DNA of 64,000 bases, taken from NCBI GenBank assembly GCA_902799355.1, contig CADCAG010000006.1:19806-83805 (forward strand). The letters are read 5' to 3'. A model generated the notes under the pieces. It did no database searches. It was not told the DNA's origin and saw only the letters and a program-made list of their open reading frames with translations. Positions 1 through 7,005 of the stretch are shown piece by piece (position 1 is the first letter of the stretch; each line of letters begins with the position of its first letter). The DNA is from an uncultured Bacteroidales bacterium (GTDB lineage: Bacteria; Bacteroidota; Bacteroidia; Bacteroidales; Bacteroidaceae). A program made the position numbers and the translations under genes.

Positions 1-61
1 ACTTTCAGACAACTTTCACCATTAAATTTACCAAAATGTTTCCCATTTCAGTAATTTTTTG

Positions 62-70
62 TACTTTTGC
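62..70 (+). promoter_or_regulatory. Bacteroidetes -7 promoter element (TACTTTTGC)
   Basis: TACTTTTGC matches the TAnnTTTG(C) -7 consensus of the Bacteroidetes primary sigma factor. It ends 3 nt before the ATG at 74, so the transcript is predicted to be leaderless or nearly so. This is why the start at 74 was preferred to an upstream alternative at 59 that would lie inside the promoter. Confidence 0.7.
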
Positions 71-73
71 AGC

Positions 74-814
74 ATGAAAAATCTGTTGACAAGGCGTAGC
101 ATACGCCAATATAGTGAGCGTGAGGTTAGCGAAGCGCTCCTCAACCGTCTCCTTACTGAGGCCAGTCGCACACAGACCATGGGCAACCTGCAGCTGTACA
201 GTGTCATCGTCACCCGCAATGACGAGATGAAGCAACGCTTGGCACCTGCCCACTTCAATCAGTCCATGGTGACACAGGCTCCTGTGGTGCTGACCATCTG
301 TGCCGACTTCCATCGCACCACCCGCTGGTGTGAGGAGCGCAAGGCCCTGCCAGGCTACGACAATTTCCTGTCTTTCCAGAATGCAGCCATCGATGCCCTA
401 CTCTATACTCAGACGCTCTGCAACCTCATGGACGAAGAAGGTCTCGGCTACTGCTATCTGGGCACCACCGTCTACCAGCCTCAACAGATTATCGACATCC
501 TGCAGCTGCCCCGTCTCGTCATGCCCGTCGCCACACTCACCGTTGGCTGGCCCGCCGAAGAGCCTCCCCTCTCCGACCGCCTGCCTGCAGAGAGTTTCGT
601 ACACTGTGAGACCTACAAGGACTACAGCCGTGCCGACATCGACACCTATTATAATAATAAGGAGAACTTGGAAGAAAACCGCCACTTCTGCGAGATTAAC
701 CACAAAGAGACGCTGGCCCAGATCTTCACCGACATCCGCTATACAAAGAAAGACAACGAGGCCATATCGGCAGGTTTGATGGAAGCCCTGCGCCACCAAG
801 GCTTCATGGACTAA
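74..814 (+). CDS. Nitroreductase family protein
   Basis: A 246-residue protein of the FMN-dependent nitroreductase superfamily, expected to be a cytosolic NAD(P)H oxidoreductase acting on quinones or nitro compounds. The N-terminal RRSIRQYS motif is the typical FMN-phosphate-binding start of the family, followed by a GNLQ-type segment and, around residues 130-150, a glycine-rich stretch (EGLGYCYLG). The length fits NfsA/FRP-like members. The ATG at 74 gives MKNLLTRRS directly after a -7 promoter. The gene stands alone, and the stop is followed by a REP-like hairpin (829-849) instead of a T-tailed terminator. The substrate cannot be told from sequence. Confidence 0.85.
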   Translation: MKNLLTRRSIRQYSEREVSEALLNRLLTEASRTQTMGNLQLYSVIVTRNDEMKQRLAPAHFNQSMVTQAPVVLTICADFHRTTRWCEERKALPGYDNFLSFQNAAIDALLYTQTLCNLMDEEGLGYCYLGTTVYQPQQIIDILQLPRLVMPVATLTVGWPAEEPPLSDRLPAESFVHCETYKDYSRADIDTYYNNKENLEENRHFCEINHKETLAQIFTDIRYTKKDNEAISAGLMEALRHQGFMD

Positions 815-820
815 GGAACA

Positions 821-849
821 CTCCGGCGCAGCCAAGGTTTCCTTGGCTG
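821..849. repeat. Intergenic family A (REP-like) palindromic element
   Basis: CTCCGGCG is followed by a 9-bp perfect stem (CAGCCAAGG at 829-837, CCTTGGCTG at 841-849) with a TTT loop. On the minus strand it reads hairpin then CGCCGGAG, the same architecture as the copies inside the transposase gene (stem CAGTGGGG, flank CCGCTGGAG) and downstream genes. The stem sequence differs but pairing is kept. There is no T-run on either side, so a rho-independent terminator is less likely. Confidence 0.65.
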
Positions 850-853
850 ATTC

Positions 854-1933
854 CTACCCTTTGTTTTTCACCTTCCGATAGAGATCTCTCACTTGGAGAG
901 CTCCATCATTATTGGGCTCATAGAGTAATATCTTGTCGGCATATTGTGCTGCCAGAGCATAGTCTTCTTTTTCTATGAAGTAGTAGCTCATCAGGTAGCG
1001 GTAGCCCGTTACCAGACGTTCCTTATGGCGCTCATCGAGGTCAGCCTTTTTCTTGAATACCTCTTCCATCTGCAGGATGGCAGGCAGTGCCGTACCCTTG
1101 CTGGCCTCTGGGTCTAACTGGAACTGTACCATCTGCACCCGCATATAAGCAAAGAGGTCGTCGTTCATCGTCGTCTCAGGAATGCGCTGTGCTAATATGG
1201 CGTCAGCCTTGAGCAGCATCTGTTCCTTCTCAGCACCCTCCAGTTTCTTGGCCCATTCAATATAGATATTTGCCAGCTGCATGGTGACATCGTCAGTCAT
1301 CTGTCCATGCTGGCGACGCTGCTGGGCAAAAGGTTCCATCCACTGGGCAGCCTCCTCGAATTTACCCTGTTGGTATAGATAGCGCACCCATCCAGTCAGT
1401 GCCACACTATAATGTACACTGTCACTATGTTCCAAGACAGCAGGCTGTGCATGTGTCAGGTTCTCATAGGCCGTCAAGCTCTCGCGGTAGCGTCCTTGCG
1501 ACACCAGCGAGCGGAAGAAGAACCTGTTGAGTGGCAGGCTCTGTGGATAGTAAGTCAGCGCCTCTCGGGCCTTTGCCACACAAGCATCGTTACGGCCACT
1601 ATAGAACAGGCTTAGAATATACAGCTCCATATCACCACGTGACATCAACGACATCGACATCTGGTCATAGGCATGAGCCACCTCGGCACGATACTCCGTA
1701 CCCTTTCTGTCGGCAGCATCATACAGCTGAGCAATATACAGCTCGGCAGGAAAACCGAAGTACTGCTGCTTAAATGTCAGCAGCTTAGCCTCAGCCGTCT
1801 TGATATCCGTCTGTGCCAGTGGGCGACAGATATTTAACAGCGAATCCACCTGCCGTTGCGTCTGGGCCTCCACACCCACCACTAATGCCATCAGCAGGCA
1901 TCCTATCAACAATAGTCTTTGTATCATGTTCAT
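854..1933 (-). CDS. TPR-like periplasmic protein, coupled to the transposase gene
   Basis: A 359-residue exported protein with a hydrophobic signal peptide (about residues 4-25, ending GVEAQ) followed by helical, tetratricopeptide-like repeats. The C-terminal half resembles that of the TPR protein at 3310-4851: WAKKLEGAEKE versus WAKKLSGPEKE, a LDPE motif, and ERLVTGYRYL versus SRLVTAYWVQ. The two are probably paralogues. The ATG at 1933 overlaps the transposase stop as ATGA, which implies translational coupling. The function is unknown; such proteins usually hold partner proteins at the envelope. Confidence 0.7.
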   Translation of the reverse strand: MNMIQRLLLIGCLLMALVVGVEAQTQRQVDSLLNICRPLAQTDIKTAEAKLLTFKQQYFGFPAELYIAQLYDAADRKGTEYRAEVAHAYDQMSMSLMSRGDMELYILSLFYSGRNDACVAKAREALTYYPQSLPLNRFFFRSLVSQGRYRESLTAYENLTHAQPAVLEHSDSVHYSVALTGWVRYLYQQGKFEEAAQWMEPFAQQRRQHGQMTDDVTMQLANIYIEWAKKLEGAEKEQMLLKADAILAQRIPETTMNDDLFAYMRVQMVQFQLDPEASKGTALPAILQMEEVFKKKADLDERHKERLVTGYRYLMSYYFIEKEDYALAAQYADKILLYEPNNDGALQVRDLYRKVKNKG

Positions 1934-3195
1934 AATTTCCACCAATCATCTTTCTGTCTACATAAAGCCTGTGCAACACAGTTCATCGTCTTACATTCAA
2001 GGACGGTAATATCCTCTTCTTTGGGACGGTATCGATACTTCCACGGTGTCACTATCAGCAACTTCTTCTCAGCGCATAGTGCCATCCGTCGTTCCGACGG
2101 ATGATAAAGCTCCCCCATCCCATTATCATCAATACTCACCACCGGCAGCCCTTCATCCATAACAGCGTTCATGATTTCCTGCTCACCTTTAGCAATATGG
2201 GCAGAAACGAGTACCGCTCCGTTTCTGGCTGCCAATAGGCACGCCTCCTTCTGTTGAGAGAAATAGCGCAAATCCTTACGATGGCACACCACGGGCAACA
2301 AACGCCCCGTCAGCAATTGTCGGTCGCCAAAGCTGTCGCAGTCGATATGGGTACCATTCGTCAACAGCCGCTGACTAACCATCATCCATGCTTCATCACT
2401 AAAAGCAGATCCACACTCGCGCTGTAGATAGCCTCGTAAGGCCGACAATGACAGTGCGGTATCTATACCGCCTCGCTGTACATGCAGCGACGAGCTGTTT
2501 TGACTGCGCAACAGGCGGTTGCGCGGGTTATTGCGGATATAGGCCCGCTGCGTCTCCAGCTGTCCATCTTCCAAAGGTATCACGTCGACATAGCCGTCGC
2601 TGAACAATGGCTGCCGCCCCGTAGTAGTGCGGGAGGGCACCTTTACATAAGGCTGCGGGCACCCCGCAGACCGCTGGTCATCAGCATTTCCGGCGGCAGT
2701 GGGGCTACCTGGTTGTTCTCCGGCGGCAGTGGGGGGCTCTGGTTGTTCTCCAGCGGCAGTGGGGTTTCCCCACTGCATGTTCTGCCCCGTCATTTCCCAA
2801 TAGCGGTGGCAGCAGCCCTTTTTGAAGCCAGAAATCAGCTGGCCCAGGTGCGTCTGTCGCCCATTGCGGCTGACGATAGCCGCTTTCACCACCATGATGC
2901 AGTGCACATGGTCAGGCATGATGACATAATCCTGAACCTCTACCATCGGATAGCGGGCGGTGATGCTATGCAGCAATTCGTATTCCACCATTCTCCCTAT
3001 CTCTGACAGCACTACTCGTGGCGCATTAGGATCTCCATCAGGCTTACTGGCATCCCCCACAATGTGCCCCAACGGCTGCTGCCGTCTGTCATTCACTGTC
3101 ATGGTAATATGGTATATGCCAGACCACCGATAGTCCTTATGCAGACTACGGCGACCCATGCGATGACTGTCAGTATGGTAAGGGTTAGAGTTCAT
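1930..3195 (-). CDS. REP-associated tyrosine transposase (RAYT, Y1/HUH family) with extra C-terminal domain
   Basis: A 421-residue protein. Residues about 20-145 match the Y1_Tnp/RAYT fold: an opening YHITMTV strand, then MPDHVHCIMVV carrying the HUH metal-binding pair, then a QLISGFKKG helix. The family-typical tail GYVDVIP..YIRNNPRN comes after residue 190. Known RAYTs are single-strand DNA transposases thought to spread REP palindromes. Residues about 142-182 are encoded by repeat DNA, three copies of a 10-residue PTAAGEQP-type unit plus two hairpins. Residues about 250-421 form an additional domain (AHIAKGEQEIM, SIDDNGMGELY, LLIVTPW) that looks like a DprA/SLOG-type Rossmann fold; this is an inference. 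The ATG at 3195 was chosen over a GTG at 3210. The -7 element is at 3261-3269. Confidence 0.85.
   Translation of the reverse strand: MNSNPYHTDSHRMGRRSLHKDYRWSGIYHITMTVNDRRQQPLGHIVGDASKPDGDPNAPRVVLSEIGRMVEYELLHSITARYPMVEVQDYVIMPDHVHCIMVVKAAIVSRNGRQTHLGQLISGFKKGCCHRYWEMTGQNMQWGNPTAAGEQPEPPTAAGEQPGSPTAAGNADDQRSAGCPQPYVKVPSRTTTGRQPLFSDGYVDVIPLEDGQLETQRAYIRNNPRNRLLRSQNSSSLHVQRGGIDTALSLSALRGYLQRECGSAFSDEAWMMVSQRLLTNGTHIDCDSFGDRQLLTGRLLPVVCHRKDLRYFSQQKEACLLAARNGAVLVSAHIAKGEQEIMNAVMDEGLPVVSIDDNGMGELYHPSERRMALCAEKKLLIVTPWKYRYRPKEEDITVLECKTMNCVAQALCRQKDDWWKL
2653..2775. repeat. Inverted pair of family A elements plus 30-bp tandem repeat inside the transposase gene
   Basis: One hairpin lies at 2653-2669 (CTGCGGG, loop CAC, CCCGCAG) followed by ACCGCTGG. 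A second lies in inverted orientation at 2757-2775 (CAGTGGGG, loop TTT, CCCCACTG), preceded by CTCCAGCGG. The flanks face each other. Between them a 30-bp unit beginning TCCGGCGGCAGTGGGG repeats at 2689 and 2719, with a partial, variant copy from 2749. The reading frame of the transposase stays open throughout. Confidence 0.8.
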
Positions 3196-3260
3196 ATCAT
3201 CCACTTTCACTATATTCGCGAAAACAACGAGACAGTGACACTCTGTCCGTTATTCTTGGT

Positions 3261-3269
3261 GCAAAAGTA
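3261..3269 (-). promoter_or_regulatory. -7 promoter element for the transposase gene
   Basis: The reverse complement reads TACTTTTGC, about 65 nt upstream of the chosen ATG at 3195. It lies in the 114-bp gap between the TPR gene at 3310-4851 and the transposase, so the transposase and the following TPR gene (854-1933) probably have their own promoter. Confidence 0.6.
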
Positions 3270-3309
3270 CATAAAAAGAATGAACTCGCAAAATAATACC
3301 CTCAAAGCA

Positions 3310-4851
3310 TTATTTTTTCCACTTACTTACAATCTCGTATATCTTCAAGGCTTGTGAATTCATTGGATCTATATCAAGAATCTTCTCAGCAAAACTTAGC
3401 GCAAGTTTTTTACTCCTTTTCTTGACATTGGCCGCATAGAAATAGCACTGAACCCAATAGGCGGTTACCAGTCGTGAGCGTTGTCCATCAGTAATATTAC
3501 TTCCTTTTGCCAGAATAATCTTTTCAAGATTCTCGGCAAAAGGAATTGCTATTCCCTGCTCGAATTCAGGATCCAAAGTTGTACGTATTTGCAGACGGTT
3601 TACCCATGCGATGTCATCGAATTTGGGGAACAACTCTGCCATCTCCTGGTAAATCTTATCCGCTTTCATATATGTGGCTTCTTTTTCAGGTCCTGACAGT
3701 TTCTTTGCCCACGACGAGAATATACCTGCATACATACTTAGCATAGAAGCATCTACCTTATTAATTGCTCGACGAGAATTAAGGAATTCTTCATAAAGTG
3801 CGACAGCTGTCTGATAGTCACCATCCTTAATATAGTCATTGACCTTTGCCTCCATAGAAGACGCTATATGATTATAAGCTGTCGCGATATTATTATCAGA
3901 CACGCCCTCCATCTTAATAACGTAGTCGTACTGAGCAATGGCTTCATCATAACGCTTTGAACCATTCAAAGCTTCTCCATATCTCAGATAATGAATCGGT
4001 TGCAATTTTGACGGGTCTGTATTCTTTATGAAGCGTTCACCAGCAATTACTGCCTCAGCAAATTTCTTTAATCCCAGCAAACCATAGAACTCATTCATAG
4101 AGAGCATAAAACTCTCAGGATATTTTTTCGCGCCATATGAAGACACATCATACATTTTATCAATCTGATTAGTAGCATATAGAGCGAAAGAATATGCCTC
4201 AAGGTCACCTTGTATCATGTCTTCCTTATTCACTTTATCATATGATGCCGCCATTTCTGCGTATGGTTCCAAGCCATGCTTGTCCCATAACTGATAATAC
4301 AAGCGGCCCAACTGAAGGTCAACAGGGAAGTTGGGATCTTTTTCTTTCAATTCCTTCAATTTGTTGACAGCAGCATCTGCATCAGTTATAGCCAGCAATT
4401 CCGCTGAAGCGATATATAGTGACGAGTCAGTAGGATTGGCAGCAATGCCTCGATTCAGCCACGACATCGCCTCTTCCCTTCCACCTTCCGCAGCTTTTTC
4501 ATAGCTCAGGATATCACTGGCAAGTATATATGCTTCTGCATATTTAGGGTCAATTGCTATAGAGCGATTAATATACTTGAATGCATTAACGGTATCTCTT
4601 CTGTGAAAGTCTCTGAAAACAGGCGGGTCTACCTTATTATAATTATAGTACGACTTAGCGATACGCGTAGCCAAGTATGCACTCTTATTAAACTTATTGA
4701 AGATATCCTCCACGAACTTGTCACGAATCTCGGCCTCATTATAAGTACGTACTATCGTATCAATGGCGGCAGCCATGGCACGTTCATTAGCCTGGGCACT
4801 AGCAAAGATTGCAATCGTCAGGAAAAGGAAGGAAAGAATTATTCTTCTCAT
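3310..4851 (-). CDS. Secreted tetratricopeptide repeat protein
   Basis: A 513-residue protein with a signal peptide (MRRIILSFLFLTIAIFASAQ, cleavage after about residue 20). Helical TPR units cover most of the length, for example AEAYILASDILSYEKAAEGG near residue 105 and later units around 280-330. It is the last gene of the run 10356 to 3310 (DUF3575, OmpA/TPR, beta-barrel, TPR), 33 bp after the barrel gene. It is probably a periplasmic scaffold working with the outer-membrane proteins encoded upstream. It is also a likely paralogue of the TPR protein at 854-1933 on the far side of the transposase. Confidence 0.75.
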   Translation of the reverse strand: MRRIILSFLFLTIAIFASAQANERAMAAAIDTIVRTYNEAEIRDKFVEDIFNKFNKSAYLATRIAKSYYNYNKVDPPVFRDFHRRDTVNAFKYINRSIAIDPKYAEAYILASDILSYEKAAEGGREEAMSWLNRGIAANPTDSSLYIASAELLAITDADAAVNKLKELKEKDPNFPVDLQLGRLYYQLWDKHGLEPYAEMAASYDKVNKEDMIQGDLEAYSFALYATNQIDKMYDVSSYGAKKYPESFMLSMNEFYGLLGLKKFAEAVIAGERFIKNTDPSKLQPIHYLRYGEALNGSKRYDEAIAQYDYVIKMEGVSDNNIATAYNHIASSMEAKVNDYIKDGDYQTAVALYEEFLNSRRAINKVDASMLSMYAGIFSSWAKKLSGPEKEATYMKADKIYQEMAELFPKFDDIAWVNRLQIRTTLDPEFEQGIAIPFAENLEKIILAKGSNITDGQRSRLVTAYWVQCYFYAANVKKRSKKLALSFAEKILDIDPMNSQALKIYEIVSKWKK

Positions 4852-4884
4852 ACTATTGATAATTAAACATACAACTGACCCATT

Positions 4885-7005
4885 TCAGAAACTATACTGT
4901 GCACCGATATTGAAGGTCTCCATCAACTTCAGGTTAGTAAATTCCACACCTGGCATCTTGGCGCTTCCCAACGTATAGACAGTTGGTACGAAGAAGGCCG
5001 TAAGATGAGTATTAATATGGTATTCAAATTTCAGACCGAGATGGGCACCAATACCAAAACCAACCTTTTCTGCATCAAGCGGCTCTGCTTTGTGATTGTG
5101 CATCAAACGCTCATTAGGTGACAGCGAACGCTGGTATTTCGTCACATAGACAGCCGTCGGACCACCAAAGGCATAGAGTCTGAACTGCTGCGACTGATAA
5201 TGCATCGTCAGGTAGTTCAGGTCTACCTGTCCGCTGGCAGAAATCAGGAGAATATTATACTTATGGTCCCACAAGCCTTCACGCAGTACTGGTGCATAGT
5301 CCACTTCTGGGTAGTCCATATTATAGTCCATAAATTGAGTAAGGTTCGAGCGTTTCATGGTAACATACTCTATACCTAGGCGAACACTCTTCAAACGATC
5401 GAAATGATACTCACCAAACAGTAAGCCGTTCAGTCCGATACTCGAACCACCCGAATAAGTACGTTCCGTCTGCAACAGGTGGAAACCGCCACCCAGTCCA
5501 ACCTTAATCTTTCGCAGTCGGTCGTCTACAAATTCCTGATAATAGCTATGCTCATAGTAGCGTGCATCATCACGGAATTCCACTGCCACGCCCATATTCA
5601 GCGAGAAGTAATTGTCCGAATAGCGCTTTACCCATTCCACGTTGGTATAGGGAACCTTATAGTCGTTATGCATCAGGCGTGGTTCTATAAACACTTTCAG
5701 ACCCGGACTGAGCTGATACCAGAGGTTGATACCGCCACCCCATCCTGTCGTACTACAGCTCAGTCTCTCGCTTTGCGTCTTCAACAACCATCCCATTTCA
5801 GCACCACCAAACAGATAGAATCCGAATGGTGCATCCCAGTAGAAGTTTTTCAAGAATCCCATCGGGTTGAAGATAGCTTCCAGACGGCCTCCCACCATTA
5901 CGTTATGCAAGTCTACCAGATAGTCTGTTGTATTACTCCCTGTTGCCTGCGTCGATAACGGTGTTGTCTGTCTCCATACATTTGTCCTTGAATACAAACC
6001 GCCTCGCAGGCCAATGACGGGTGACAGCCACTTACCTCCTGCGATGGCTATCTCACTGCCCATTGTCTTACCAACGCTCAAATTGGGCTGTTCCTGCATC
6101 AGAGCGGGTCCCGTTGACAACTGGATGAACCATGGCTGCTGCCATTTCTCCATCAGCGAGTCTGTCGACATGCGGTTATGCTCATGCTGGTCAGCCAACA
6201 GGCGGCGGTGCGACTCTGGCGAGAGGTTGTTATTGATGTAGTATACAAAGTTGATGTTGGCTCCATAGAACACATCCTTCTTGCGCCAGTTGCGGTCGCC
6301 ACTGACATCCATACCGTCACCGCCGACACCCACATAGGGCTCTACGGTGATATAGGCTTTAGGTCCTGTAAAGAAGCGGAACTGGAATCCGAAGTGTCCC
6401 TCTGCTGACATCGCATTGCCAGCCATTTCCATCTTCGACGATTGCAAGCCCAAACCCAGAATCGTTGACAAGCCAACCAGTCGCGACGGATTATATCCCG
6501 ACATATAGGACGACAGGTCATAGAGGTGCTCCACCTTCACGCCCATCTTAGAAAGCATCAGGTTCTTATAACGTTCCTCACCCCATGCCCCATGAAACAT
6601 GACGCGAGCCGTATGTAGCTTGTTAAAGTTCTTAGCAACACCCAGCTGGACATAACGCATGGGGGCTATTTTATAGTCCTCGGTAGGAGGTGTAATCATT
6701 TCCATACCCACACCGCCCTGCACATAGAGGTTTCGCAGCCATTTGGGCTTGTTGATGAAAGTCTCACCAACAGGAACATAGCGTCCCTCCATCACATCAT
6801 TGATGGCATTGTATCCATCCACCACGAGATCACGTGGTGGACGCTTGGGCTCTTTGCTGGCTGTTCCTGCCTCGTCCTCCTCGTCGTCCTCACCATAACG
6901 GGTCGTATCCGACGGTACCGTCAGTGATGGCATAGGAATCATACGGGCCGACGCCGTCGTGCAGCTAATCGCCACTATCACTATGAGAATCAGTACTTTT
7001 CTCAT
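4885..7005 (-). CDS. Outer-membrane beta-barrel protein
   Basis: A 706-residue protein with a signal peptide (MRKVLILIVIVAISCTTASA) and an acidic, proline-rich segment around residues 35-60. Many alternating aromatic/glycine amphipathic strands follow (YVQGGVGMEM, FGFQFRFFTG, YITVEPYVGVGG, GFYLFGGAEMGW), and the protein ends in NIGAQYSF with the terminal Phe typical of outer-membrane barrels. No named family was recognised. The barrel-like pattern occurs in several blocks, so there may be more than one barrel or a large barrel. Its ATG overlaps the stop of the OmpA/TPR gene upstream (ATGA at 7002-7005), so they are co-translated and probably form a complex. Confidence 0.65.
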   Translation of the reverse strand: MRKVLILIVIVAISCTTASARMIPMPSLTVPSDTTRYGEDDEEDEAGTASKEPKRPPRDLVVDGYNAINDVMEGRYVPVGETFINKPKWLRNLYVQGGVGMEMITPPTEDYKIAPMRYVQLGVAKNFNKLHTARVMFHGAWGEERYKNLMLSKMGVKVEHLYDLSSYMSGYNPSRLVGLSTILGLGLQSSKMEMAGNAMSAEGHFGFQFRFFTGPKAYITVEPYVGVGGDGMDVSGDRNWRKKDVFYGANINFVYYINNNLSPESHRRLLADQHEHNRMSTDSLMEKWQQPWFIQLSTGPALMQEQPNLSVGKTMGSEIAIAGGKWLSPVIGLRGGLYSRTNVWRQTTPLSTQATGSNTTDYLVDLHNVMVGGRLEAIFNPMGFLKNFYWDAPFGFYLFGGAEMGWLLKTQSERLSCSTTGWGGGINLWYQLSPGLKVFIEPRLMHNDYKVPYTNVEWVKRYSDNYFSLNMGVAVEFRDDARYYEHSYYQEFVDDRLRKIKVGLGGGFHLLQTERTYSGGSSIGLNGLLFGEYHFDRLKSVRLGIEYVTMKRSNLTQFMDYNMDYPEVDYAPVLREGLWDHKYNILLISASGQVDLNYLTMHYQSQQFRLYAFGGPTAVYVTKYQRSLSPNERLMHNHKAEPLDAEKVGFGIGAHLGLKFEYHINTHLTAFFVPTVYTLGSAKMPGVEFTNLKLMETFNIGAQYSF

